This document shows, piece by piece, positions 15,566 to 24,099 of a stretch of 64,000 nucleotides of DNA. Source of the DNA: Candidatus Deferrimicrobiaceae bacterium (lineage in GTDB: Bacteria; Desulfobacterota; Deferrimicrobia; Deferrimicrobiales; Deferrimicrobiaceae). The position numbers were made by a program, and so were the translations under genes. Position 1 is the first letter of the stretch; every line of letters starts with the position of its first letter. Location: assembly GCA_036504035.1 (NCBI GenBank), contig DASXVV010000012.1, forward strand, positions 1 through 64,000. Reading direction: 5' to 3'. A model generated the notes under the pieces. That model was given only the letters and a program-made list of their open reading frames with translations. It was not told the origin of the DNA and searched no databases.

Positions 15566-17470
15566 TTAGAAATACCGGTTCCAGGAGAGCCGGGCCGACG
15601 TCTCACGTCGGCCCGGCTCGAACGTCTTCTGAACGTCAAGCGTGAGCGATTGGGTCCGGGTCAGCCCGAAACCCTGGCTCAGCGCGATCTCCCGTTCCCG
15701 CCCCCCGCGAAGATCTCCCGCAACGCCCTCGATCCATCGTCCCCGCATATGGACCGGCCAGCGCTCGCCCCACGAGCCGGCGAAGCCGAGCGTGGCACCG
15801 GCGCCGACGGTCCACCCCTTGTCGTAGCCCGGCGAGAGCACCCCTTCCGCCTCGGCCATCGCGTAGGCGACGCCCGGCCCCGTTTCCCATGCGAGGCCGA
15901 TCCCGGGATTCAGGAGCGTCCTCAGGTGCTCCGAACCGTCCTCGAAGCGCCGGTCGAACAGGCCGGCGCGAAGTTTCCACGACCAAGGCTTGAACAGTGC
16001 GTCGCGGGGCGCGGCGGAAAGGATGTCGAGGACGTCGAGCCGGGAGAGGCGGACCGTCTCTTCCGCCGGGAGGATCCGGATCCGGGTGTCGAGGAAGAGG
16101 ATCTGGGCGCCCGGCGCGAAGCCCCTCCCCGGATCATCGAGGGCATGGTACGCGGGGCGATAGCCCAGCTCCGCGAAGCCGTGACGGTCGACGCCCGCCG
16201 CGAAGGACAGGCGGCCCGCAGGGTGGCCCGATTCCGGGAGTTCCGGTCCGGGCGCCGGCGGACGCGCCGCTGCGGTGTCTTCGCCGAACGCGCTCCGCGC
16301 CGAGAGGATCGCGAGAAACCGCTTCTGGTACTGATCCTTGGGAATGTCGCCCGCCGCGTACTGCAGCTGGAGCCGGGAGGCGGCGCTCTCGAGCAGCACC
16401 GCCTTCTCGTGCGCGGGGAGCTGGCCAGCGGCCAGGACGGCCGGGGACAGCGTACCGTCGACAAGGCGGGGCGCCTGCTTCCGGAGTCCTGCGGGAAGGC
16501 CGGAAAGCGCCGAGCGAATGGTCCGGACGGGGGAAAGGCGGATGGCGGCGTTGTCGACCAGACCCGCCTCGCGGACCCATTCGATAGTCTCGACGGGGAG
16601 GACCCACGGCCCTTTCCGGTCGGTCAGGCGAACGGCGGGGCGCGCCGCCTCGAGCAGGAAGAGGAGGTTGTAGGAGCAGTTCTCGTCGAAGAAATAGTAG
16701 TCGGAGGCGAAGTCGCGCATCTCGAGCACGTGCAGCGTCATCCTCCGGACTTCCGCCCGGGACAGGTTCAGCCGGTACTCCCAGAGGTCGCGACGCTCCA
16801 GATCCCCGTACTCCTTCACCTTCTCGTAGTACGGCAGGATCGAGTAATAGCCGGGATAATAGCCGGTCAACCCTTTCAGGGCGTAAACGAGGCTCGTGTC
16901 GGACGGATCGGGTTTCGCCGCGTAGTTGACGGCCCACGACAGGAGCGGGCTTTCGTGGGCTCCGTCGATCCGGAGGAAGGTGTGGCCGGCCATCGACGAC
17001 GGGGAATTGATATGGGCCGACGCGAAGACGAGCGTCGCCGACCGCGGGTCGATGATCCGCAGCGCGTTGTCGAGCTCGCCGCATGTCCCGTCCCCGGAAG
17101 GGGGCAGCGGCAGCCCGAGCTGATCAGACAGCCATTCGAAGCGGGCGGGGAAGCGGCAGCGGGCGGGAAGGACGTTGTCGGAGGGGGGAGCTTGATCGCC
17201 GAACAGCGTGGCGATCGTTGCGGCCAACTCGCTTTCCGGATTCGTCTTGCCGTCCCGGGCCAGAAAGAAGCGCGGGTCGTCGACGATGCTCTTCACCCCG
17301 TTTCCGGCAGGCTTGTAGTGGAGCAGCACGTTCCAGTAGCGCGATTCGTGGAGGCGGGCGGCGCGGGCGGCTTCCGTCAGGCGGTCCGCCTTCAAACCGG
17401 GATCGGACGCCCCGAGGGCGGCCGCAAAGGGCAGGAGCAAAAAAAGAAGGCATGCGACCGTGCGTCGCAT
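15566..17470 (-). CDS. DUF4105 (Lnb N-terminal periplasmic domain) protein
   Basis: A 634-residue exported protein with a signal peptide (1-21). The DUF4105 core is recognisable by FASAHINSPSSMAGHTFLRI, LSWAVNYAAKPD, LTGYYPGYYSILPYYEKV and YYFFDENCSYNLLFLLEAA. Conserved His and Cys in these motifs suggest a papain-like or NlpC-like fold. The C-terminal third has beta-rich repeats ending in NRYF, consistent with an outer-membrane barrel. ATG at 17470 is preceded by GGGAAGG; ATG at 17485 is possible. The DUF3015 gene lies 40 bases upstream, a pairing seen in other proteobacteria. Substrate unknown. Confidence 0.85.
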   Translation of the reverse strand: MRRTVACLLFLLLPFAAALGASDPGLKADRLTEAARAARLHESRYWNVLLHYKPAGNGVKSIVDDPRFFLARDGKTNPESELAATIATLFGDQAPPSDNVLPARCRFPARFEWLSDQLGLPLPPSGDGTCGELDNALRIIDPRSATLVFASAHINSPSSMAGHTFLRIDGAHESPLLSWAVNYAAKPDPSDTSLVYALKGLTGYYPGYYSILPYYEKVKEYGDLERRDLWEYRLNLSRAEVRRMTLHVLEMRDFASDYYFFDENCSYNLLFLLEAARPAVRLTDRKGPWVLPVETIEWVREAGLVDNAAIRLSPVRTIRSALSGLPAGLRKQAPRLVDGTLSPAVLAAGQLPAHEKAVLLESAASRLQLQYAAGDIPKDQYQKRFLAILSARSAFGEDTAAARPPAPGPELPESGHPAGRLSFAAGVDRHGFAELGYRPAYHALDDPGRGFAPGAQILFLDTRIRILPAEETVRLSRLDVLDILSAAPRDALFKPWSWKLRAGLFDRRFEDGSEHLRTLLNPGIGLAWETGPGVAYAMAEAEGVLSPGYDKGWTVGAGATLGFAGSWGERWPVHMRGRWIEGVAGDLRGGREREIALSQGFGLTRTQSLTLDVQKTFEPGRRETSARLSWNRYF

Positions 17471-17510
17471 GCCTTCCCGAACCACGGACCGGACCGGATC
17501 AGCCGTCGGA

Positions 17511-17972
17511 TCAGCCGGCCGTGACGGAAACGATCGTGTCGACGACGTGCGCCATCTCTACGTCGGCCGACGGGAAGATCTTGCCGAAGTTCGACTGAAG
17601 CGTCTTGTTGAACGCCGTCCGCTCGGCCTGCGGGACCGCCATCAGTTCGGCGAGCGTGGAGAGCGATTCGCCGCGACCGGCTGCGATGTCTTTGGCCAGT
17701 CCGTCCATGTTGGCGCGGACGAACTCGTTCAGCCGTTCGCTCTTGGCGAAGCGGCCGGGCTGGGAGCAGTTGGAGGTGCCGAAGGTGATCCCGAACGTCT
17801 GGGACGCGAAAGTCCCGTTGGTCGTCGATTCGAAAGCCTGGAACAAGGTGGTGTCGGCCTTGCCCTGCCACGCCAGCGACCCGAGCCCGCAGCCCGTGTT
17901 GCTGCTGCCCGCGTAGGCGGTGATCGGAGCAATTGCCAGCGCCAGAGCCATGATCAGAAGCATCTTTCTCAT
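17511..17972 (-). CDS. DUF3015 family exported protein
   Basis: A small periplasmic protein of 153 residues with a signal peptide ending AYA (1-21). It has the DUF3015 features GCGLGSLAWQG near the mature N terminus, FGITFGTSNCSQ in the middle, and a C-terminal helical region with RFAKSERLNEFVRANMDGL. Function is unknown. It is the promoter-proximal gene of a two-gene unit with the DUF4105 protein, and a palindrome sits in its candidate promoter. Confidence 0.88.
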   Translation of the reverse strand: MRKMLLIMALALAIAPITAYAGSSNTGCGLGSLAWQGKADTTLFQAFESTTNGTFASQTFGITFGTSNCSQPGRFAKSERLNEFVRANMDGLAKDIAAGRGESLSTLAELMAVPQAERTAFNKTLQSNFGKIFPSADVEMAHVVDTIVSVTAG

Positions 17973-18009
17973 CGGATCCTCCTTCGTCCTGCTGGGATTT
18001 GGTTAGTTC

Positions 18010-18038
18010 ATTCTATCGAATTCCGTACGGAATATCAC
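18010..18038 (-). promoter_or_regulatory. Candidate promoter with a 14-bp palindrome in the spacer
   Basis: On the minus strand GTGATA (18033-18038) and TAGAAT (18010-18015) are 17 bases apart and point at the DUF3015-DUF4105 genes. A perfect 14-bp palindrome, ATTCCGTACGGAAT (18020-18033), fills most of the spacer. This is where a repressor or spacer-distorting activator would bind. The binding protein is unknown. Confidence 0.45.
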
Positions 18039-18919
18039 TGTCCCGCTGCCAGCGGTTTTTCTTGCGCGACCCAGGCATCGAGGAATTCGATGAACTGCCT
18101 CCGGACGCCTTCTTCCGCGAAGGCGCGTACGTGCCCCCCGTCGCGGACCGTCCAGAATCCCTTCGGGTTCATGGCCTTTCCGTAAAGGATCTCCCCGTGC
18201 CGGTACGGGACGACGGCGTCGGCCGTCCCGTGGATGATGGCGACCGGGATCGGGGCGATGCCGCCGATCCATCGCTCGGCGCTGTACCGGTCGTCGAAGC
18301 ACCAGCTCGCCGGGTACGCCAGCGGCCATCCGATGACCGTGGACGTGAGCTTGTCGCGCACGATCCGTCGCCACCCGGCGAACGCCCCTTCGATGACGAG
18401 TGCCTTTACCAGCGACTTGTCGGGCGCGTGGGCTACCGTGTAGACCGCGATCGACCCGCCGAGCGACTGGCCGAGCACCGCGATCCGGTCCCGGTCGACG
18501 CCCCGCAGCGTCGGCAGCAGCGCCAGCGCGGCGCGCGCGTCCTCGTGCACCCCTTTGGCGGTCGGCGTCCCTTCGGACTTTCCATACCCGCGGTAATCGA
18601 ATGTGAATACCCGATAGCCGGATTCCGCGATCCACGCGACTGCGCCGACGTGCGTCCCGATGTTGCCCGCGTTCCCGTGGAGGAAGAGGACCGTGCCACG
18701 CGGAGGGGTGCCGCCCTTCGGCGAAAGCAGCCATCCGTGCAACTTCACGCCGTCCCCGGCCGTGAAGGCGACCTCCTCGCGGACGACCCGGTCGAGAAAC
18801 GGCGGAACGACGACGGTCTTGTCGGGATGGAAGAAAGGCGAGCCGCAGCCCGCGCAAAGGAGCAGCAGCAGGAGGATGGCGACATTCGGCAGGCGCTTGC
18901 GAAGGCGGGACGGGTTCAT
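18035..18919 (-). CDS. Alpha/beta hydrolase lipoprotein
   Basis: A serine hydrolase of the YqkD/BEM46-like peptidase S9 group, 294 residues. A lipobox (LLCAGCGS) makes it a likely lipoprotein. The oxyanion region is LFLHGNAGNIG, the nucleophile elbow is GQSLGGS, and the acid and His of the triad fall in IIHGTADAVVPYRHG and RDGGHVRAF. Substrate unknown. It lies 42 bases downstream of the DMT transporter gene on the same strand. Confidence 0.86.
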   Translation of the reverse strand: MNPSRLRKRLPNVAILLLLLLCAGCGSPFFHPDKTVVVPPFLDRVVREEVAFTAGDGVKLHGWLLSPKGGTPPRGTVLFLHGNAGNIGTHVGAVAWIAESGYRVFTFDYRGYGKSEGTPTAKGVHEDARAALALLPTLRGVDRDRIAVLGQSLGGSIAVYTVAHAPDKSLVKALVIEGAFAGWRRIVRDKLTSTVIGWPLAYPASWCFDDRYSAERWIGGIAPIPVAIIHGTADAVVPYRHGEILYGKAMNPKGFWTVRDGGHVRAFAEEGVRRQFIEFLDAWVAQEKPLAAGQ

Positions 18920-18961
18920 GCTCGTGATTCCTCCTGCGCCATGGTATCCCGATAAAGAAGC

Positions 18962-19834
18962 TCACCCCAGCCGGATGAACACGATCCCCACGGCGATCAT
19001 CCCGGCGCCGATCAGCCGGATCTTTCCGAACGGCTCCCGGAAGAAAAGAATCCCCCCCAGCACGCCGAACACCGAGCTGACCTGCCGCACCGAGACGGCG
19101 TAGGAGACCGGCGCCATCTTGAGCCCCATCCGGTAGAGGATGAACGAGGCGAACAGGACCATCCCCCCCGCCATCGCCCGCGGCCAGCGCGCCTTGATCT
19201 CGGCCGCGAAGTTGAGCCGCTTGGGCGTCAGCATCACGTTGGCGAGCAGGAAGAGGAACAGGATGACGTCGAGGTAGTAGGTGTAGACGAAGACGTCGCT
19301 CACCGTGACGCCCCGCTTGTCGGCAATCGCGCCGACCGAATAGAAGACGCCCGCCGAGAGCGCCAGCAGCACCCCCGGATTGCGCAGGTTGCGCAGCGGC
19401 AGCGACAGCCCCGTCCAGGACATCTCCCGCATCTGCAGGATGTAAGCGCCGAGGAAGGTGATCGCGATGCCCGTCATCCCGGTGGGGGAAAGCCGCTCCC
19501 CCAGCACGAGGTAGGCCCAGAGCGGGATGTAGAGCGGGCCCGTGGTGGTCAACGGGTAGGCGACCGAGACGTCGATCCGGTCGTAGGAAGCGGTCAGGCA
19601 CATGTGGTAGGCCGAGAAGAAGAAGCCGCCGGCCAGCGTCAGCGGAAGCACCGGTCCGGTCGGCAGCGGGATCCCGCCGTGCCGGATGGCCAGGAAGACC
19701 GTGAAGAGGGCGATGGCCGACCCGTGCATGAACACGTTGAAGGCGAGCTTGTGCTTGCTGGTCTTGAGGATCAGGTTCCAGCCCGCGTGCATGACGGCGG
19801 ACAGGAGGATGAGCAGCAGGGCGCGATCGGGCAT
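18962..19834 (-). CDS. EamA/DMT-superfamily transporter
   Basis: An inner-membrane protein of 290 residues made of about ten helices in two EamA-like halves (for example LLILLSAVMHAGWNLILK at the start and YAVSVRQVSSVFGVLGGILFF, split as YAVSVRQVSS plus VFGVLGGILFF, in the second half). EamA proteins export amino acids or other metabolites; the substrate here cannot be predicted. It lies 22 bases after the TPR gene and 42 bases before the hydrolase gene, suggesting one transcript. Confidence 0.86.
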   Translation of the reverse strand: MPDRALLLILLSAVMHAGWNLILKTSKHKLAFNVFMHGSAIALFTVFLAIRHGGIPLPTGPVLPLTLAGGFFFSAYHMCLTASYDRIDVSVAYPLTTTGPLYIPLWAYLVLGERLSPTGMTGIAITFLGAYILQMREMSWTGLSLPLRNLRNPGVLLALSAGVFYSVGAIADKRGVTVSDVFVYTYYLDVILFLFLLANVMLTPKRLNFAAEIKARWPRAMAGGMVLFASFILYRMGLKMAPVSYAVSVRQVSSVFGVLGGILFFREPFGKIRLIGAGMIAVGIVFIRLG

Positions 19835-19856
19835 GCGGCGAAAAGTGGGGCGCCGG

Positions 19857-21575
19857 CTAGCGCTGGGCGCCGGATTCGTCGTAGGCGACGGAGCCGTCGT
19901 GCACCGCCGCGCCCGGCGGGTGCCCCGGCTTGAAGTGGACGATCAGCCGTGCCAGCCGGCGCGACAGGCCGGGGGCGCGCTTTTCGAGGAAGTCGCGTTC
20001 GAAAAGGGCGGAGCCGCGGTCGCCTGCGATGACGTGGTAGAGGCCGAAGTTGAAATGCGTCTCGACATCTTCCGGATCGAGCGCAGCCGCCTTCCGGTAC
20101 GCCTCGTATGCCTCCTGCCGGCGATCGAGCTCGGTGCAGGCCGCGCCGAGGTTGTTCCACGCCTCGGCATAGTCGGGCCGCAGCGCGACCGCGCGCTGGA
20201 AGGCGTCTAACGCCTCCCGGAAGCGGCCCAGCCGGTAGAGGCACAGCCCCAGGTTGTAGTGGTTCTTCGCATCGCCGGGAGCGCCTGCGGCCGCCGTCTC
20301 GAACGCCATCGCCGCCTCGCCGTAATGTTCGCCCGCGGCGAGGGCGACGCCGAGGTTGTAGTTCGCCTCGGTGTAGTCGGGCCGCGCCAGCACCGCCTGG
20401 CGATAGGCCTGCACGGCTTCGTCGTGGCGTCCCAGCGCCGATAGCGCGACGCCCAGATTGTAATGGGCGCGGGCATAGCCCGGCTGCAGGCGGATCGCCT
20501 CCCGGTAGGCGTCGACCGCCCCCTGGTGGTGCCCCAGCCGCGACCAGGTCACGCCCAGGTTGTAGTGCGCCTCGGCATAGGCGGGCCGCAACGCGATCGA
20601 CTGCTGGAATGCCTTCGACGCCTCGGGGTAGCGCGCAAGCTCGGCGCAGGCGGTCCCCAGGTTGTAGTGCGCTTCGGGATCGACGGGGGAGAGCTCGACC
20701 GCGCGCCGGAACGCCTCCATCGACCCCTGCGGGTTCGACAGCTCGGCGTCGGCGACGCCCAGGTTGAACCAGGCCTCGGGGTAATCGGGGTGGTGGACGA
20801 TGGCCTGGCGGTAGGCCTCGGCGGCTTCCTCGTGCCGCCCGACCTTGGCGTAGGCGGCGCCCAGCGAGTTGTGCGCCTCGGCGTTGCCGGGCGCGCGGCG
20901 GATCGCCTCGCTGAAGGCGTGGATCGCCTCCTGGTGCCGTCCGATCCGGCCAAGGGCCATGCCGAGCAGGAAGTGGATGTCCTGGATATCCGGTCGTAGC
21001 CGGATCGCCTTGCGGAACGACTCGACGGCCTCGGCGAAACGGGTCATCCGGTAGAAGTTTTCGCCCAGGTGGAACAGCGCCTCGGCATCCTCGGGGTGGA
21101 GCTGGACCACCTTGAGGAACGCATCGACCGCCTCGGCGTAACGCCCCTGCTTCGCGCACGCCTCGCCCAGGTTGAAATGGGCTTCGAGCAGGTCGGGCTT
21201 GAGGGCGAGGGCGCTGCGGAACGATTCGATCGACTCGGCGAAGCGGCCGACCTTTTCGAAGGCGACGCCCAAGTTGTTGTGGGCCAGCGCGAAATCGGGC
21301 TTGAGGGCGACGGCCCGGCGGTAGGCGTCGACCGCCTCGTCGTGGGCCGACAGGCGACCGCAAACCGCGCCGAGGTTGTTCCATGCCTCGGCGTAGCGCG
21401 GGTTGAGCGCGACCGCCTTGCGGAACGCGGCGGCCGCATCGGCGTACCGCTTCGCCCGACCGTACGCCAGGCCGAGGTTGTAGTGCGCCTCGGGCGCGTC
21501 GGGTCGGAGCGCCACGGCGGCGCGGCACGTCTCGATGGGGTCCTGCGTCCGGCGAGCGTCGCCGATTTCCGTCAT
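19857..21575 (-). CDS. Large tetratricopeptide-repeat protein
   Basis: A 572-residue protein built almost wholly of about fifteen 34-residue TPR units of the pattern A-x-YRxAxxLxPxxxxAHYNLG (examples: AHYNLGVALSALGRHDEAV and AWNNLGAVCGRLSAHDEAV). It has no signal peptide or membrane helix, so it is probably a cytoplasmic scaffold. The partner is unknown. GGAGAG lies ten bases before the ATG at 21575. The 56-base gap to feoA upstream is compatible with read-through from the iron operon, but a functional link is not shown. Confidence 0.88.
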   Translation of the reverse strand: MTEIGDARRTQDPIETCRAAVALRPDAPEAHYNLGLAYGRAKRYADAAAAFRKAVALNPRYAEAWNNLGAVCGRLSAHDEAVDAYRRAVALKPDFALAHNNLGVAFEKVGRFAESIESFRSALALKPDLLEAHFNLGEACAKQGRYAEAVDAFLKVVQLHPEDAEALFHLGENFYRMTRFAEAVESFRKAIRLRPDIQDIHFLLGMALGRIGRHQEAIHAFSEAIRRAPGNAEAHNSLGAAYAKVGRHEEAAEAYRQAIVHHPDYPEAWFNLGVADAELSNPQGSMEAFRRAVELSPVDPEAHYNLGTACAELARYPEASKAFQQSIALRPAYAEAHYNLGVTWSRLGHHQGAVDAYREAIRLQPGYARAHYNLGVALSALGRHDEAVQAYRQAVLARPDYTEANYNLGVALAAGEHYGEAAMAFETAAAGAPGDAKNHYNLGLCLYRLGRFREALDAFQRAVALRPDYAEAWNNLGAACTELDRRQEAYEAYRKAAALDPEDVETHFNFGLYHVIAGDRGSALFERDFLEKRAPGLSRRLARLIVHFKPGHPPGAAVHDGSVAYDESGAQR

Positions 21576-21631
21576 TGGGCTTCACTCTCCTGCAGAAAGT
21601 GGCACCATCTTATCACCGGAAGCGGGGTGAC

Positions 21632-21886
21632 TCATGAACTTTGCCGGACCCGGATGGCGCGCGCGATCCGGCCATCGACCGCCACCTGCGTGTGGCCGAT
21701 CCGGAACAGGTACGACGGGAAGCGCTGGACCATTTCGACCCGGCATCCGGGCAGGATGCCGAGCGCCAGCAGCTTGGGAAGCGTTCCGTCCCCTTTCTCC
21801 GCGTGAAGATCCGCGACTGTTCCCCGCTCTCCGGGCAAAAGCTCGGTCAGCGGCCTGGGTTCCCCGACGATCGATTCACGCAGCAT
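21632..21886 (-). CDS. feoA: Ferrous iron transport protein A
   Basis: A small cytoplasmic SH3-like protein of 84 residues that supports FeoB in Fe2+ uptake. FeoA features are LTELLPGERGTVADL at the start, LGILPGCRVEMVQRFP in the middle, and HTQVAVDGRIARAIRV at the end. It overlaps the Cys-rich small gene by 11 bases. It is last in the unit feoB / Cys-rich protein / feoA, the reverse of the common feoA-feoB order. Confidence 0.92.
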   Translation of the reverse strand: MLRESIVGEPRPLTELLPGERGTVADLHAEKGDGTLPKLLALGILPGCRVEMVQRFPSYLFRIGHTQVAVDGRIARAIRVRQSS

Positions 21887-22058
21887 CTCTCTTCCTCCTC
21901 CAGCCCTTGATGATTTTCGTCAGCCCGGATTCACCCGGCGTTTCGTACCCGCAGTTGGGGCAGCGCAGCTTCCCGCAACCCCCCGCCATCGGGCACCCGC
22001 GGCAAGACCGCTTCGCATCGCTTTCCTCGAACGCCAGTCCGCACAGTTCGCATTTCAC
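21876..22058 (-). CDS. Small Cys-rich protein between feoB and feoA
   Basis: A 60-residue soluble protein with seven cysteines in the arrangement CxxC...CxxC...C...CxxC (CELCG, CRGCPMAGGC, CPNCGYETPG), followed by a basic tail (KIIKGWRRKRDA). The outer CxxC pairs look like a zinc ribbon or a small Fe-S site. The GTG start at 22058 overlaps the feoB stop (GTGA) and the 3' end overlaps feoA, so it is part of the Feo operon. It may play a FeoC-like accessory or iron-sensing role; it is not a recognisable FeoC. Confidence 0.8.
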   Translation of the reverse strand: MKCELCGLAFEESDAKRSCRGCPMAGGCGKLRCPNCGYETPGESGLTKIIKGWRRKRDAA

Positions 22059-24052
22059 AGCGTCACCCCCAGTGCCGGCAGCGCCTTGCCAACGAGGAAG
22101 GACACCAGGAAGGCATAGGGGAAGATGAAGGCGGCCATGCCGACCGCGGTCTTCCATCCGCGTTCCTTGACCGTGATGGTGAACTGCGCGATGCAGGGGA
22201 GAAACAGCGTCATCGCGACGACCGCGACGACCAGCGGAATGCCGTGCAGCACGCCGCTCTGCTTGAGGTCGTAGAGGCCGGCCGCCCCGTAGTCGCGCCG
22301 GAAGAAGCCGAACAGGAAGGAGACGGCCGTCTCGACGGGTAGGCCGACGAAGGACACGGCGGGCTTGAGCGCCGCGACCGCCCGGTCGAACAGCCCCGTG
22401 AGCCGCCCGAGCCAGATGACGACGCTCGCCCAGAGGAACATCGGCAGGATTTCCCGGAAGTACCACTCGACGCGCGTGTAGGTCTTGGTGAGGACGTTGC
22501 GCCAGCGGGGCAGGCGAAGGGGCGGCACCTCCATGTAGAACAGCGGCGCGGCCCCGGGCAGCACTTTCGCCGCGAGATATCCGACCAGCAGGAAATTGAG
22601 CGCCATCACGACGCCCCAGACGAGGAGCGACTTCGGGCTGCCGGCCAGCAGCGCGAAGATCACGCCGAGCTGCGCCGAGCAGGGGATGGCCAGCGACAGA
22701 AGCAGCGTCGCCAGCAGCCGCTCCCGCTTCGTCTCCAGCGTCCGCGTCACCATCGTCGCCATCGTGTCGCATCCGAAGCCGAGCACCATCGGGATCACGG
22801 CGCGTCCCGAGAGGCCGATCGTCTTGAAGAGCCGGTCGATCAGCATCGCGAGGCGGGGCAGGTACCCCGTGTCCTCGATCACCGAAAAGGCGATGAAAAA
22901 GGTCGCGACGATCGGCAGGATGAGCGCCACTGCGTAGCGGACCCCGAGCGTCACGACGCCGTACTCCCCGACGAAAAGGTCCCGGAGCACGGCCCATGGG
23001 ATGATGGCGGCCGCGGCCTTGATGACGTACGGGTTGATCCGCTGCTCGAAGATCGTATGCTCGAGGAAATCGACCGACGTCTGCGCGCCGAACACCCCCA
23101 CGAATTCGTAGAGCGCGTAGAGCGACGCCAGCAGGATCGGGATGCCGTACAGCGGGTGCATCATCCAATGGCTCAGCCGTTCGCCGAAACGAAGCCCGTT
23201 TTCCTTCTTCGAGCGGTACACCCGTCCGCAGAGCTGATCCGTCTTCTCCTGCCGGGCGACCGCCAGGACGTAATCGAGCCCAAGTTGCGCCTTCTCCCGG
23301 ACAGGGCGCGCGATCCGTTCGATCGCTTCCCCGTCCGTGTCCGGATCGTCCGCCAGCATCCCGTTCAACTCGAGGTCCCCCTGCAGCAGCAGAAGCGCCG
23401 CAGCCCTCCGCCCCATCGCGAGCGAATCGCCGACCATCAGGCCGATCGCCGCCGCGGCCCGCTCGATGTCGGACGGATAGGCGATCGTTGCAGCGCCTTC
23501 ACCTTGCCGGTTCAGCAGGATCGTTTCCCGAAGCGCGTCCAGCCCTTCCCCCGTCACCGTCGAGGTGACCACGACCGGGACGCCCAGCGATTCCGACAGG
23601 GCGGGGACGTCGATCGAGACGCCCGTCCGCGACATCTCGTCGGCCATGTTGAGCACCAGCACGAGGGGGAGCGCCGCCTCGATCAGCTGCAACGTCATCG
23701 GGAGCATGCGAGGCAGGTTTTTCGCATCGATGACATGAAGGACGGTATCCGCCGTTTCCCGCAGGAGGATGGAACGGGCGACGCGCTCTTCATCGGTCAG
23801 CGACCGGAGCGAATACATGCCCGGCGTGTCGATCACCTCGAACTCGCGTTCGCCCCAGCGCGCTTTTCCGCGGCTGACTTCGACGGTGGTCCCGGGATAA
23901 TTGGAAACGGCGACGTAGGCTCCGGTCAGCCGGTTGAACAGGGCGCTTTTCCCCACGTTGGGGCAGCCGACCAGCACCAGTTTCGGCAGTCCCTCCGCCG
24001 GCGCTTCGGGAAGCTGGCGGCAGCAGGCGGCATTCGTGCTTGAACGACTCAT
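22055..24052 (-). CDS. feoB: Ferrous iron transport protein B
   Basis: Inner-membrane Fe2+ transporter with an N-terminal G protein, 665 residues. G motifs are GCPNVGKS (29-36), the G2 Thr in YPGTTVE, DTPGMYSL, and NMADE in the place of NxxD. The G domain is followed by the helical GDI region and two gate-type membrane repeats containing conserved Cys (GFGCDTMATMV and IPCSAQLGVIFALLAG). The ATG at 24052 has GGAGGA eight bases upstream; in-frame starts exist upstream but lack such a site. The OM channel gene lies 47 bases upstream. Confidence 0.96.
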   Translation of the reverse strand: MSRSSTNAACCRQLPEAPAEGLPKLVLVGCPNVGKSALFNRLTGAYVAVSNYPGTTVEVSRGKARWGEREFEVIDTPGMYSLRSLTDEERVARSILLRETADTVLHVIDAKNLPRMLPMTLQLIEAALPLVLVLNMADEMSRTGVSIDVPALSESLGVPVVVTSTVTGEGLDALRETILLNRQGEGAATIAYPSDIERAAAAIGLMVGDSLAMGRRAAALLLLQGDLELNGMLADDPDTDGEAIERIARPVREKAQLGLDYVLAVARQEKTDQLCGRVYRSKKENGLRFGERLSHWMMHPLYGIPILLASLYALYEFVGVFGAQTSVDFLEHTIFEQRINPYVIKAAAAIIPWAVLRDLFVGEYGVVTLGVRYAVALILPIVATFFIAFSVIEDTGYLPRLAMLIDRLFKTIGLSGRAVIPMVLGFGCDTMATMVTRTLETKRERLLATLLLSLAIPCSAQLGVIFALLAGSPKSLLVWGVVMALNFLLVGYLAAKVLPGAAPLFYMEVPPLRLPRWRNVLTKTYTRVEWYFREILPMFLWASVVIWLGRLTGLFDRAVAALKPAVSFVGLPVETAVSFLFGFFRRDYGAAGLYDLKQSGVLHGIPLVVAVVAMTLFLPCIAQFTITVKERGWKTAVGMAAFIFPYAFLVSFLVGKALPALGVTL

Positions 24053-24099
24053 ATCGATTCTCCTCCGTGATCTCGTGTCCATAGGTTTGTCTTGACGGT

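Noticed and set aside
15650-17524. A 624-codon + strand open frame opposite the DUF4105 gene
   Set aside because: The DUF4105 motifs are on the minus strand. The + strand translation is low-complexity, rich in Arg, Gly and Glu, as expected for an antisense GC-rich frame.
20100-21500. Regular repeats in the TPR gene that might suggest a CRISPR or satellite array
   Set aside because: The period is 102 bases, equal to 34 codons, with divergent units. These are coding TPR repeats.
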